Shown here: positions 8,153-18,162 of the stretch, piece by piece
Numbering within the stretch: the stretch's first letter is position 1
How the letters are laid out: each line of letters starts with the position of its first letter
Source: Methyloceanibacter superfactus
GTDB lineage: Bacteria > Pseudomonadota > Alphaproteobacteria > Rhizobiales > Methyloligellaceae
NCBI RefSeq assembly: GCF_001723305.1
Contig: NZ_LPWF01000016.1
Span: 180,576 to 244,575 of the forward strand
DNA length: 64,000 nt
Reading direction: 5' to 3'
Translations under genes and position numbers: made by a program
The notes under the pieces: model-generated
Database searches by the model: none
The model's input: the letters and a program-made list of their open reading frames with translations, nothing else
Told to the model about the DNA's origin: nothing

Positions 8153-10126
8153 ATGCGAGACCGGCTGCCGCAATCGACGAGCGACGCCGTGCTTCAGGCA
8201 CGGGCGGGGCAGCTCGCCGTCTTGCGCCAGCTGGTGCCTTATGTGTGGCCCGCCAACCGGCCGGATCTGCACCGGCGCGTGATCTTCGCCTTCGCGGCGC
8301 TGGTGCTCGCCAAGGTCATCACCCTGGCCGTGCCGATCGCCTACAAGAATGTCGTGGATTTCCTCACCGGCGAGGGCGCCACGGGCCCGGCGCCGGGGGT
8401 CAGCTTCCTCGGCCTCGCCGCCGTCCCGGCCATGCTCATCATCGCCTATGGGGTGGGGCGCATCCTCATGGTGCTGTTCGCCCAGCTGCGCGACGTGGTG
8501 TTCACGGTCGTATCGCAGAACGCCGTGCGCCGGCTTGCCAACCGCACCTTCCGTCACCTGCATGCGCTCTCCTTACGTTTTCATCTCGAGCGGCGCACCG
8601 GGGGGCTCAACCGCGTCATCGAGCGCGGCATCGCCGGCGTCGACACCATCATGCGCATGGCGGTGCTGAACTCGATTCCGACCGCGGTCGAGCTCGTCAT
8701 GATCGCCGGTCTGGTCGCCTGGTATTTCGGCTGGATCTACGTGGCCGTCGTGTTCGTCACCGTGGTTCTCTATGTGTGGTTCACGTTCTTCGCCTCCGAG
8801 AAACGCATCGCCATTCGCCGCGATATGAACGAGTCCGACACCGAGGCGCACGCCAAGACGGTCGACAGCCTGCTCAACTTCGAGACGGTGAAATATTTCG
8901 GCAATGAAGAGCTGGAGGCGCGCCGCTTCGATGCCTCCATGGCGCGCTACGAGGGGGCGGCGGTCCGCGCCTACACCTCGCTCGGCGTGCTGAACACCGG
9001 CCAGGCGGTGATCTTCACCCTCGGCATGGTCGTCTGCATGTTGCTGGCGGCGCGCGACGTGACGAATGGCGTGCTCACCGTCGGCGAGTTCGTGATGATC
9101 AACGCGATCCTGTTGCAGCTCTACATGCCGCTCAATTTCATGGGCATGGTCTATCGCGAGATCAAGCAGGGGCTGATCGACATGGAGACCATGTTCGCGC
9201 TGCTGGATGAGAAGGCGGAGATCGTCGACAAGCCCGGCGCGAAGCCGCTCGCGGTGACCAAGGGCGAGATCAAGTTCGACGATGTCTCCTTCGCATACGA
9301 CCCGGCCCGGCCGATCCTGAAACATGTGAGCTTTGAGGTCCCGGCGGGGAAGATGGTCGCCATTGTCGGGCCGACTGGCGCGGGCAAGTCCACTATCTCG
9401 CGCCTCCTGTTCCGCTTCTATGAGTTGTCCGGCGGGGCGGTGACCATCGATGGCCAGAACATCCAGGACGTGACGCAAGACTCGCTGCGCGCGGCGATCG
9501 GCATGGTTCCCCAGGACACGGTGCTGTTCAACGACACGATCGAGTACAACATCCGCTACGGCAAGCCGGACGCGAGTCCGGCGGACGTTCGCGAGGCGGC
9601 CCGGCTTGCGCAGATCCACGACTTCATCATGGGGCTGCCGCAAGGCTACGACTCCCTGGTGGGCGAGCGCGGCCTCAAGCTGTCGGGCGGCGAGAAGCAG
9701 CGTGTCGCCATCGCCCGCACCATTCTAAAAGGTCCGCCGGTCCTCATGCTGGACGAGGCGACCTCTGCGCTCGACAGTCACACCGAGATGGATATTCAGG
9801 ATGCGCTGGAGCGCGTAGCGCGCGAGCGCACGAGCTTGGTGATCGCCCACCGCCTCTCCACGGTCGTGCACGCCGACAACATCATCGTGCTCGATCACGG
9901 AGAGATCGTCGAGCAGGGCACCCATCTCGAGCTGCTTGCGAAGAATGGACTCTATGCGAGCCTGTGGGCCCGTCAGCGCGAGGCCGACGAGGCGCGCGAG
10001 CGGCTGGCCCATGCGTTGGACGAAGAAGATCTTCCCGCCTCCCGGGCGCCGAGCGTCTCGAGGACGAGGCGTTGGCGTCGACCTGAACCGATTGGACCTG
10101 AAGCAACACATGAACGACCGGCATAG
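8153..10126 (+). CDS. Atm1/HMT1-type ABC exporter (fused permease and ATPase)
   Basis: A half-transporter of the ABCB7/Atm1 family, acting as a homodimer in the inner membrane. Bacterial relatives export glutathione-metal or glutathione-persulfide conjugates. Six membrane helices fill residues 30-340. The ATPase shows Walker A GPTGAGKST, signature LSGGEKQR, Walker B VLMLDEATSALDS and the switch His in AHRLST. The last 25 residues (SRTRRWRRPEP) overlap psd and look unlike the family. In another frame the sequence reads LEDEALAST and stops at 10086, so a single-base deletion near 10062 may have extended the gene. In this order of bacteria the gene often precedes psd and pssA. Confidence 0.93.
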   Translation: MRDRLPQSTSDAVLQARAGQLAVLRQLVPYVWPANRPDLHRRVIFAFAALVLAKVITLAVPIAYKNVVDFLTGEGATGPAPGVSFLGLAAVPAMLIIAYGVGRILMVLFAQLRDVVFTVVSQNAVRRLANRTFRHLHALSLRFHLERRTGGLNRVIERGIAGVDTIMRMAVLNSIPTAVELVMIAGLVAWYFGWIYVAVVFVTVVLYVWFTFFASEKRIAIRRDMNESDTEAHAKTVDSLLNFETVKYFGNEELEARRFDASMARYEGAAVRAYTSLGVLNTGQAVIFTLGMVVCMLLAARDVTNGVLTVGEFVMINAILLQLYMPLNFMGMVYREIKQGLIDMETMFALLDEKAEIVDKPGAKPLAVTKGEIKFDDVSFAYDPARPILKHVSFEVPAGKMVAIVGPTGAGKSTISRLLFRFYELSGGAVTIDGQNIQDVTQDSLRAAIGMVPQDTVLFNDTIEYNIRYGKPDASPADVREAARLAQIHDFIMGLPQGYDSLVGERGLKLSGGEKQRVAIARTILKGPPVLMLDEATSALDSHTEMDIQDALERVARERTSLVIAHRLSTVVHADNIIVLDHGEIVEQGTHLELLAKNGLYASLWARQREADEARERLAHALDEEDLPASRAPSVSRTRRWRRPEPIGPEATHERPA

Positions 10127-10829
10127 TATTCTGGACAGCATCACGGGCGCCTTCGTGCCCATTCACCGCGACGGCTACAAGTTCGTCGCCGGCTTCGCGG
10201 TGGCGACCTTGTTCTTGTTCTTGCTGGCGCCGCCGCTGGGTTGGCTCGCCGCAGTCCTCACCGCGGCATGCGCTTATTTCTTCCGCGACCCCGACCGGGT
10301 GACGCCGGACCGGGATGGCCTCGTGGTCAGTGCCGCCGACGGCAAGATCGCCGCCGTGGCCGAAGGCGTGATGCCGCCGCGCGAGTTGGCGCTCGGCACC
10401 GATCCGCTGACGCGTGTCTCGGTGTTTCTCTCGGTGCTCGACGTGCACATCATACGCGCGCCGGTGGGCGGCAAGATCATCCACGGCGCTATGTGCCCGG
10501 TGCGTTTCTCAACGCGGAGCTGGACAAGGCGAGCGAGGAGAACGAGCGCCAGCCTTCGTCATCGAGACTGCGGCCGGGACAAGATCGGGGTCATCTTGAT
10601 CGCCGGCCTCGTGGCGCGGCGGATCGTGACTTTCGTGAGCGAGGGGGCTAGCGTGGCCGCAGGCGAGCGGATCGGCTTGATCCGCTTCGGCAGCCGCGTC
10701 GATCTCTATCTGCCGGAGGGCGTCGAGATTCTCACAGAGCTCGGCCAAACGGCGATTGGCGGAGAGACGGTGCTGGCGGCACTCGTGGGTGAAGCGCGTC
10801 GTGGGCAATCCGCGGCAGGGGAGGCGTAG
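10110..10829 (+). CDS. psd: Phosphatidylserine decarboxylase (locally frameshifted, frame restored)
   Basis: The enzyme converts phosphatidylserine to phosphatidylethanolamine in the inner membrane. It is the short archaeal/alphaproteobacterial type of about 239 residues. A membrane helix at residues 20-60, AYFFRDPDR, VSVFLSVLDVHIIRAPVGGK and the self-cleavage site RFGSR (Gly-Ser giving the pyruvoyl group) are present. Between about 10486 and 10577 the frame is scrambled. The family sequence YVPGAFLNAELDKASEENER is found in a second frame and FVIETAAGT in a third. Three single-base losses (near 10486, 10552 and 10577) would account for this and restore the frame. The protein is essential in most relatives, so these are likely sequence errors. 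Confidence 0.9.
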   Translation: MNDRHSILDSITGAFVPIHRDGYKFVAGFAVATLFLFLLAPPLGWLAAVLTAACAYFFRDPDRVTPDRDGLVVSAADGKIAAVAEGVMPPRELALGTDPLTRVSVFLSVLDVHIIRAPVGGKIIHGAMCPVRFSTRSWTRRARRTSASLRHRDCGRDKIGVILIAGLVARRIVTFVSEGASVAAGERIGLIRFGSRVDLYLPEGVEILTELGQTAIGGETVLAALVGEARRGQSAAGEA

Positions 10830-10836
10830 GCGGTCA

Positions 10837-11730
10837 ATGTTTCCTCCTTTCGAGCCGGGGCGCGAGGATCGCAAGCGGCGTCCGCTGAGTTTCGCCCGTG
10901 GGCAAGTCCCGGTGCGGGTGCTCATCCCCAACATCTTCACCTTGGTCGGACTCTGCGCCGGTCTCACCGCGATCCGCATGGGCATCGAGCATCGCTGGGA
11001 TTTGGCGGTGGCGGCGCTCGTGTTCGCGGCCTTTCTCGACGGCATCGATGGCCGCGTCGCGCGCCTGCTGAAAGCGTCATCGCGTTTCGGCGCCGAGCTC
11101 GACAGCCTTGCCGACTTCGTCAATTTCGGCGTGGCCCCCGCCATCATCATGTTCAACTGGGCGCTGGAGGATTTGCGCAGTCTGGGCTGGATCGCCGTTC
11201 TGGTGTTCGCGGTCTGCTCGGCGCTCCGGCTCGCCCGCTTCAATGTGTCGCTCGATCAGACCGACCAGCCCGCCTGGAAGAACGCCTTCTTTGTCGGGGT
11301 GCCGGCCCCGGCTGGGGCCATCATCCTCCTACTGCCGATTTATTCCCAGGATCTCGGCCTGCATGTGCCGGTTCTGACGCCCCTGATCTTGGTCTACACG
11401 CTCGCCATCGCGCTCCTCATGGTCAGCAATGTGCCGACTTTCTCGGCCAAAATGATCGGTCAGCGCATCCCCCGGGAGTATGTGCCGCCGGTTTTTGTGC
11501 TCGCCGCGCTTTTCATTGCCATGCTCTTGACCTATCCATCCCTGACGCTCGCCGTCGGCTCGGTGCTCTACCTCGCCCTGATCCCCGTCAGCGCCTATCG
11601 CTATCTCGCCGAGAAGCGGAAGGCCGAGGCGCATGCCAAGACCCAGAACGGCAAGGGTTCTGATAAGGAAAAGCCGGCGAAGGCGTCCTCCCGGCCCGCC
11701 GCCGACAAGACCAAGAGTACGAGTGCCTGA
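10837..11730 (+). CDS. pssA: CDP-diacylglycerol-serine O-phosphatidyltransferase
   Basis: The enzyme makes phosphatidylserine from CDP-diacylglycerol and serine at the inner membrane, supplying the substrate of the adjacent decarboxylase. The CDP-alcohol phosphatidyltransferase motif is complete: [11 protein letters not shown] followed by GAELDSLAD, giving the D-G-x2-A-R-x8-G-x3-D-x3-D pattern. About eight hydrophobic segments follow, and the last 35 residues are a Lys/Ala-rich cytoplasmic tail. GGGGAGG lies before the ATG at 10837. It is seven bases after psd, so the two form an operon. Confidence 0.95.
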   Translation: MFPPFEPGREDRKRRPLSFARGQVPVRVLIPNIFTLVGLCAGLTAIRMGIEHRWDLAVAALVFAAFLDGIDGRVARLLKASSRFGAELDSLADFVNFGVAPAIIMFNWALEDLRSLGWIAVLVFAVCSALRLARFNVSLDQTDQPAWKNAFFVGVPAPAGAIILLLPIYSQDLGLHVPVLTPLILVYTLAIALLMVSNVPTFSAKMIGQRIPREYVPPVFVLAALFIAMLLTYPSLTLAVGSVLYLALIPVSAYRYLAEKRKAEAHAKTQNGKGSDKEKPAKASSRPAADKTKSTSA

Positions 11731-11732
11731 CG

Positions 11733-12641
11733 ATGAAACATCGACTTTCCAGCTATCTTCGCCAGCTCGAGGCCGAGAGCATCCACATCATGCGCGAGGT
11801 GGTGGCCGAGTTCCGGAATCCGGTGATGTTGTATTCCATCGGCAAGGACTCCGCGGTGATGCTGCATCTCGCCATGAAGGCGTTTTATCCGGCCAAGCCG
11901 CCATTCCCCTTGCTGCACGTGGACACCACTTGGAAGTTCCGCGAGATGATCGCGTTTCGCGATCGCGAAGCGCAGCGGCTCGGCGTCGATCTCATGGTCC
12001 ACACCAATGAGCAGGGTAAGCGCGAGGGCATGTCGCCGATCACCCATGGCAGCGCGCTCTATACCGACGTGATGAAGACCGAGGCGCTCAAGCAGGCCTT
12101 CGCCGCGCATGGCTTCGATGCGGCCTTCGGCGGCGCGCGGCGCGACGAGGAAAAGTCGCGGGCCAAGGAGCGGGTGTTCTCGTTCCGCAACGCCGCGCAT
12201 AACTGGGACCCGAAGCGCCAGCGGCCGGAGCTGTGGCACTTGGCGAACACCAAGGTGAAGCCAGGCGAGAGCATGCGCGTGTTCCCGCTGTCGAACTGGA
12301 CCGAGCTCGACGTGTGGACCTACATCTATCTTGAGAACATTCCGGTGGTGCCGCTCTATTTCGCCGACAAGCGGCCGGTGGTCGAGCGCGGCGGGACGCT
12401 GATCATGGTGGACGACGAGCGTCTGCCGCTCGATCCCGGCGAGACTCCCGAGATGGCCAAGGTGCGTTTCCGCACGCTGGGCTGCTATCCGCTGACCGGC
12501 GCCATCCGGTCCGACGCGACCACGGTGCCGGAGATCATCGACGAGCTGATCGCCTCGCGCCATTCGGAGCGTCAGGGCCGGGTCATCGACCACGACCAGA
12601 CCGGGTCCATGGAGAAGAAGAAGCAGGAGGGCTACTTCTGA
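11733..12641 (+). CDS. cysD: Sulfate adenylyltransferase subunit 2
   Basis: The catalytic ATP-pyrophosphatase-type subunit of ATP sulfurylase, making adenosine 5'-phosphosulfate from sulfate and ATP together with CysN. The PP-loop [10 protein letters not shown], the [17 protein letters not shown] segment and the C-terminal [25 protein letters not shown] tail are all typical, and the 302-residue length is normal. The gene is two bases after pssA and its last base is the first base of the cysNC ATG, so cysD and cysNC are translationally coupled. No riboswitch or CysB-type site was recognised upstream; readthrough from pssA is likely. Confidence 0.96.
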   Translation: MKHRLSSYLRQLEAESIHIMREVVAEFRNPVMLYSIGKDSAVMLHLAMKAFYPAKPPFPLLHVDTTWKFREMIAFRDREAQRLGVDLMVHTNEQGKREGMSPITHGSALYTDVMKTEALKQAFAAHGFDAAFGGARRDEEKSRAKERVFSFRNAAHNWDPKRQRPELWHLANTKVKPGESMRVFPLSNWTELDVWTYIYLENIPVVPLYFADKRPVVERGGTLIMVDDERLPLDPGETPEMAKVRFRTLGCYPLTGAIRSDATTVPEIIDELIASRHSERQGRVIDHDQTGSMEKKKQEGYF

Positions 12642-14565
12642 TGCCGCAGTTGAGCGTAGTCGGCGGCAAGAAGGAGAGCGCCAGCGATCGCCTCGCCGCC
12701 AGGATCGCCGCCGAGGAAGATCGCGGACTGCTGCGCTTCCTCACTTGCGGCAGCGTGGATGACGGCAAGAGTACGCTGATCGGCCGGTTGCTCTACGACT
12801 CCGCGCTCGTGCTCGAGGATCAGCTTCTAAGCATGGAGCGCGACTCCAAACGTCCCAACGCCACGCAAGGCGGCGAGATCGATCTGTCCCTCCTTGTGGA
12901 CGGTCTCCAGGCCGAGCGCGAGCAGGGCATCACCATCGACGTGGCCTATCGCTATTTCTCCACGCCGCGGCGGAAATTCATCGTCGCCGATACGCCGGGC
13001 CATGTGCAGTACACGCGCAACATGGCGACGGGCGCGTCCAATTGCGATTTCGGCGTGCTGCTGGTCGACGCGCGCCAAGGCGTGCTGACGCAGACCCGGC
13101 GTCATGCCTGTATCCTGTCGCTGCTCGGCATCCGCAAGGTCGCGGTCGCGGTCAACAAGATGGATTTGATCGACTTCGATCAGGCGCGGTTCGAGGCGAT
13201 CGCCGAAGAGTTCGCCGAGTTCGCCCGGCCGCTTGGCTTCGAGCTGATCACGTCGATCCCGTGCTCGGCGCTGCGCGGAGACAATGTCACCAGCCCCAGC
13301 CCGCACATGCACTGGTATCACGGCCCGACGCTGCTTGCGCATCTGGAGACGGTCGATGTCAGCCATCGGGTGACGAACGCGCCGTTCCGCTTTCCCGTGC
13401 AATGGGTGAACCGGCCGCATCTGGATTTCCGCGGCTATGCCGGCACGGTGGCGAGCGGAAGCATCAAGACCGGCGACGAGGTCGTCATCCATCCGTCCGG
13501 CAAGCATGTGCATGTGGCGCGCATCGTGACGGCTGACGGCGATCTCGAGAGGGCGGAAGAAGGGGATGCGGTGACGCTGACCTTCGCCGAGGAAGTCGAT
13601 GCCAGCCGTGGTGACGTCATCGCGGCGGCGATGCCGGAGACCGCGCCGTCCGTGTCAGATCAGATCGCCGCGAAGGTCATTTGGTTCGACGAGGAGGCGA
13701 TGCTGCCGGGCCGTGCATACACCATCAAGTGCGGCAGCCAGGCGACTACCGCCACCATCTCGGCGCTCAAATACAAGCTCAATGTCGACAGTCTCGACCA
13801 TGTGGCCGGCAAGACGCTGGAGCTCAACGAGGTCGGCTTGTGCAATATCAGCCTGGCGCGGCCGCTGGTGTTCGACCCTTACGGCGACAACGCCGAGACC
13901 GGCAGCTTCATCCTGATCGACCGCTTCACCAACGCCACGGTGGCCGCCGGCATGATCGAGTTCGGCCTGCGCCGCGCGACCAATGTTCAGTGGCAGGAGC
14001 TGTTCATCGACAAGTCGGCGCGCGCCACTCTCAAGGGTCAGAAGCCATGCGTGCTGTGGTTCACCCGGCTGTCCGGCTCGGGTAAGTCCACCATCGCCAA
14101 CACGCTCGAGAAACGCCTGCACGCTCTCGGCCGACACACCTATATGCTCGACGGCGACAATGTCCGCCACGGGCTCAACAAGGATCTCGGCTTCACCGAC
14201 GCCGACCGGGTGGAGAACATCCGGCGCGTGGCCGAAGCGGCGCGGCTGTTCGTCGATGCTGGGCTCATCGTCATGGTGTCGTTCATCTCGCCGTTCCGCT
14301 CCGAGCGGCGCATGGCCCGCGAGCTGGTGGGCGAGGGCGAGTTCATCGAGATTTTCGTCGATACCCCGCTCGAAGTCTGCGAGGCACGCGATCCGAAGGG
14401 GCTGTACCGCAAGGCGCGGGCGGGCCTGATCCGCAACTTCACCGGCATCGACTCAAGCTACGAGCCGCCGGAGCAGGCCGAGCTTGCCCTGTCGACGAGC
14501 AATACCAGCCCCGAGCCTTGGTCGAGATGCTGGTCGACGAGCTCAGGCGTCGCCACGTCGTCTAG
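12641..14565 (+). CDS. cysNC: Bifunctional sulfate adenylyltransferase subunit 1 / adenylylsulfate kinase, frameshift near the 3' end
   Basis: The CysN half is the GTPase that drives ATP sulfurylase; the CysC half phosphorylates APS to PAPS. CysN has the P-loop [16 protein letters not shown] and NKMD, followed by two beta-barrel domains. CysC begins near residue 465 with the P-loop LSGSGKST (here preceded by R where G is usual) and has [10 protein letters not shown] and [10 protein letters not shown]. At about 14516 one base is missing: the family end [16 protein letters not shown] continues in the +1 frame to TAG at 14563-14565. Without the correction the frame runs on to 14812 with foreign sequence. 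The end overlaps the next gene tail to tail by about 23 bases. Confidence 0.92.
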
Positions 14566-15894
14566 CCAGAACCTTCAGGCGCTGGGCCGCGCCGGCATGG
14601 CCTTCCCTGGCGGCATATTCGTACCAGGCGGTGGCGATGGCGGGGTCGGCGTCGACGCCGTGGATGCCGGCATGATCCAGCACTTCCCGGTCATAGGTGA
14701 GGGCGAGCTCGTAGGCGGCCTCGGCGTGACCCTCTTCCGCCAAGCTTGTGAGCAGACGCCGTGCCGCGGCGAGCTTACCTTCGCCGAGCAGCACTTGGGC
14801 GCGCTCGTGTAGCGCATCGGCGTCGGCCAGCAGGGCGGACGCCGTGCCGGTCTCGGCGGCAGGCGACGGCGGCGTCTGCGGCGCGGGCCAGGTCAGGCCG
14901 AAACCGGCCGCATAGGCCTGCGGTGCTTGCGGCGCCGGATCGACCCGGAGCACCAGGCGCCGCCGGGCCTGCGGGCCGTTGCTTGTATCCAGCAGATAGA
15001 CATCGAGCGGATAGTCGCCGCCCGCGCCATCGTTGAGGGTGAGGGTGAGATCGGCCATGTCCGCGGCTTTGACCATCCAGGTGCCGGTGCCGGTGCGGCG
15101 TCCAGCGGAGAGCTGTGCTTCCTCGGGAAGTCCTCGCATCATGAGATAGCGCGCCGAGCCGAGCGGCAGGAGCGGTCCGAGGGCGAGCGGGCGTTTGGCC
15201 GTGGCGTGGACGACGCTGGTGTCCAAGGCGCTTTGGTCGGACGCCGGTACTTCGGCTTTGGCCCGGATCAGGAGGGCCGCGGGCGCAGCCGGCCGGCTCA
15301 CGCGCACGGGGATGGGTTGAAAGAACGGGGCTTCGATCTCCGCGCGCGCGCGGCGCGGGCGACGGAGGTCCCGTCCTTCGGCGCCGCATCCTCGCGTTTG
15401 TCCGGCCCCGGACCCGTCATGCTGAACAGCAGAATGAGACCGCCGAAGGTCAGCACGACCGCCGCGGCGATCGAGGCCGCCACCAACAGGCTCGCTTGGC
15501 GTTGGCGCCGGTAAAAGGCCTGCACCAGCCCCTGCAGTTGCAGCAGCTCCGTCCTGTCGAGCATCTCGTCCTCTCCCGACGACTCCATGGCGGAGCCCTC
15601 CGGGGCGCTAACATCGTTGCCATATGTGACAGGCGACTGACACACGCCGGCCGCGTCGTCGATGGACAGCAGGCCGAGAAGCGCCGGCAGCGAGGCGGGC
15701 TGCGCCATGCTGACCGGGCCGTTCACGAGTTCGACCGGCGCCGGATCGAGGCGGTATAGGCGATCGCCCCAAATCTCCGCGGCATCCGGACGGGACGAGG
15801 CGGAGGTGAGAAGCGCTTGGCGCAGCATTGCCGTGGCCCGGTGTACCGGGTGCCAGTCGGGATGCTCGACCAACGGTAGTGTGGAACTGATCAT
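14543..15894 (-). CDS. Membrane-anchored Sel1-repeat protein (frameshift)
   Basis: One protein of about 450 residues split between two frames. The N-terminal part (ATG 15894, GAGGGAG upstream) is cytoplasmic and ends in one membrane helix ([20 protein letters not shown]). The C-terminal part carries Sel1-like repeats ([42 protein letters not shown]). The join lies in a GC-dinucleotide run near 15345-15362: with one extra base the sequence reads [19 protein letters not shown] across the gap. The total span is one base short of a multiple of three. Sel1 repeats usually mediate protein contacts. Function unknown; a single gene is the best reading. Confidence 0.65.
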
Positions 15895-16385
15895 CGTAGG
15901 CTCCCTCGCTTGGCCGTACGGGTTCCCCACCGTTGCGGCCTACGCCCCCCATTCCCCAATTTCGGACGTGCGCTCGTGCCCCTGAGCGCGGCAAGGTCAT
16001 CAGCGGTGTCGGCGGCACCTCCCGTGAATTGGTTGGGTTGAGGCTGGGACAAGCAGGCAAGCGCCAGCGGGCCAGCCGGCACGCACGTGGCTCCGAAGCA
16101 ATGGTCGTGGCATTGGCGAGGTCCCTCCAAGACCGGCCGAAGTCCCCTTGCCGGCGGTCCTGCACCCCAATGCGCGAAGTCCCGATCCGGTTCCCGAAAT
16201 TCCGCCGTGGGCCGAATGATAGTTGGGGAAGCGGGGCATCAGCCCGGCCTCAATGGGGCGAAGCCTGGCTTTGTCTGTGGCGGCGAGTGTGAGGCCGCTC
16301 ACAATGAGGCGCCCCGCGGGCCGCCATCTGTCCCTCAAGGCCAACGGCAATCCTGCCTTTTGGCGAATTTCTGAGGAGACTGAAA
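15895..16385. other. Intergenic region without a supported gene
   Basis: About 490 bases separate the divergent Sel1-repeat gene and the 16386 gene. Frames are open here, but their products are Arg/Pro/Trp-rich with no domain, signal peptide or ribosome-binding site, so none is called. The stretch presumably holds the promoters of both flanking genes; no clear operator or RNA fold was seen. Confidence 0.5.
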
Positions 16386-16967
16386 ATGACACGCAAACTT
16401 GCGATGCTTGGCGCGGGGCTGGCCGCGCTATCCCTGACCGCGGTCGCGCTCGTTCCGGCCACGGCTAAGACCGGCGAAAGCAACCATGACAAAGCCATTC
16501 AGGCCTGCTCCACGGTCAACCCGGCCCAGCCGGTCGAGGCTATCGGCGCGGTCGACGACGGCAGCGGCATCGGCTTCAGCCTGGTCTGGATCACCGATTC
16601 CGAGGACCGGCTGTGGATGTGCGATGCCGATTCCGAGGGCTTCGTCTATTCCTACTCCCTGGTGAACGACGATCTTCTCGAAGGCGCGGGGCCGGAGTTG
16701 ATCGGCCTGAAGCCCGCGTCCAATGGCGGCTACGAGGATCAGCCGCAGACCGTCGCCGAGACGATCTGCGCGGCCTATTTGACGGAGGGCGGCACGGTGC
16801 TGTCGAGCCGGCCCGATGGGCTTTCCGAGGATCCCGGCTATGCCGTTTTCGTCGAGGACAAGGGCGGTGCGCTCTATCTTTGCAACGCCACGGGCGACGC
16901 CATGGTGTGGGCGTTCGAGCCCATCGGCGATCCGCTGACCTTCGGTAAGACCGAGGCGGTGAGCTAG
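16386..16967 (+). CDS. Exported protein of unknown function
   Basis: A 193-residue acidic protein with a clear signal peptide (residues 1-27, ending PATAKTG). The mature part has four Cys in the contexts QACSTV, WMCDAD, ETICAAY and YLCNATG, suggesting two disulfides in the periplasm, and two similar halves each ending in a W-x-C-D/N or Y-L-C-N strand. A GAGGAG ribosome-binding site lies before the ATG. No family is recognised. It is convergent with the CFI-box gene. Confidence 0.7.
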   Translation: MTRKLAMLGAGLAALSLTAVALVPATAKTGESNHDKAIQACSTVNPAQPVEAIGAVDDGSGIGFSLVWITDSEDRLWMCDADSEGFVYSYSLVNDDLLEGAGPELIGLKPASNGGYEDQPQTVAETICAAYLTEGGTVLSSRPDGLSEDPGYAVFVEDKGGALYLCNATGDAMVWAFEPIGDPLTFGKTEAVS

Positions 16968-16986
16968 CCGGCTGTCCCTGGTCCGC

Positions 16987-17997
16987 TTAGCGCAACGGGC
17001 GCGGGGCTTGCTCCGCGCCCGTCAGCATGTCCGGCGCGAGCTCATCGAGCATCCGCACATAGAGACGATAGGCCAGACGGTTGAGACCGAGCCGCGCGGC
17101 GATGGCCGCGGGCAGCACGAAGCGGGCATAGACCGACAGCAAGCGCGTTTCCCGCGTCTGCGTGGAAAGCCCCGCAAGGATGCGCGGCGCCTGCGCGTAA
17201 TAGCGAGCGATGTCGGATACGCCACCCGGCTGCTTGGCGAGCACCTCGTCACGGTAGCGCCGAAGCGCGCGCAGCTCGAAGCAATCGTCGCCGAGACCCA
17301 GCACCTCGCAGCAGGCAGTGGTGATGAAGCACCCTTCCGGCGAGACGCATTTGTCGTCGTCGCGCTCTTTGGCCAGCGCATCCCGCCGCTCATCGGCCCA
17401 ATCGAGCGCTTTTCGCAAGGTGACGGTGTCCACCTTGAAGCGGCAGTCCGCCTCCTTGCCGGCAAGCCTGATGACGAGTTCGACGCTGTCCTCATCGCGG
17501 AACAGCGGGGCGGTGGCCAGCGGCAGCACGACGCTCACCTGGTCGTCGTAGATGTCGGTGCAATTGCCGCATAACTGCTCGTCCACGGTGACCTTGCCCG
17601 CGGCGGTCTTGGCGATCAGGCGGTTCTCCGGCTTGATAAGGAAGTCCTCCGGCAATTCGTCGGGATTGCCGGTGATGAAGATCTTCGCGTCGAAGTCCGT
17701 ATTGACCTGAAGCTCGATGGTCAGGTCGCAGGCCTTGGGATTGAGCACCGGCACTTCGCCTAGCCGCGCTCCGGCGCTGCGGTCGCTGGCTTGCGCCTTC
17801 CAAGGGCCGAAGTCCTTGGAGTCGTAGCACTCGACCTCGTCCGACTCTGCCTCCTCGGCCTCCTCCATATCCTCCGTGGTCTCGGGCTCTTCGGCCTCAC
17901 CGGCGGCGAGGGCGCGGGAGGCGCCCGGAACGAGGCGAATGCCGATGCCGGCGGCGATCAGAAGACCCAGCGCGCGGCGGCGCGAATGTTTGAGCAT
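16987..17997 (-). CDS. CFI-box C-terminal domain protein, exported
   Basis: A 336-residue protein with a twin-Arg-like N-terminus (HSRRRALGLLIAAG) and a signal peptide to about residue 32, then an acidic Glu-rich linker (EEPETTEDMEEAEE). A central region of beta type carries paired Cys (GNCTDIYDD). The CFI-box (GCFITTACCEVLG) near residue 225 is followed by the conserved helical tail LRALRRYRDEVLAKQPGG. CFI-box modules sit at the C-end of diverse exported or large proteins, and their role is not settled. A perfect 10-bp inverted repeat (ACGGGCGCGG/CCGCGCCCGT, 16994-17021) overlaps the 3' end. Confidence 0.75.
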   Translation of the reverse strand: MLKHSRRRALGLLIAAGIGIRLVPGASRALAAGEAEEPETTEDMEEAEEAESDEVECYDSKDFGPWKAQASDRSAGARLGEVPVLNPKACDLTIELQVNTDFDAKIFITGNPDELPEDFLIKPENRLIAKTAAGKVTVDEQLCGNCTDIYDDQVSVVLPLATAPLFRDEDSVELVIRLAGKEADCRFKVDTVTLRKALDWADERRDALAKERDDDKCVSPEGCFITTACCEVLGLGDDCFELRALRRYRDEVLAKQPGGVSDIARYYAQAPRILAGLSTQTRETRLLSVYARFVLPAAIAARLGLNRLAYRLYVRMLDELAPDMLTGAEQAPRPLR

Positions 17998-18162
17998 GAA
18001 CCGACCTTATTGAGTTGGCGGGGATTTTTTATGGCGCGACACTAGCAAAGCGCGCCAGCTTGCGGGAGCCTGAAGGTGCGCGAATCGCAGGCAATCGAGA
18101 ATCTGCTAGGATCGGCATTCCCGTTCCTAGGGGCTGGCCTCATGGCGGGGGAGGCGGGGGCT

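Noticed and set aside
11650..11733. Sulfur-responsive riboswitch before cysD
   Set aside because: The gap to pssA is two bases, so there is no leader in which such an element could fold.
15933..16292. A 119-codon open frame in the 15.9-16.4 kb gap
   Set aside because: No ribosome-binding site, no signal peptide or domain, and Arg/Pro/Trp-rich; it competes with opposite-strand frames of the same quality.
16994..17021. Perfect GC-rich inverted repeat as a terminator
   Set aside because: It lies inside the 3' coding end of the CFI-box gene and has no T run on either side, so it is only noted in that entry.
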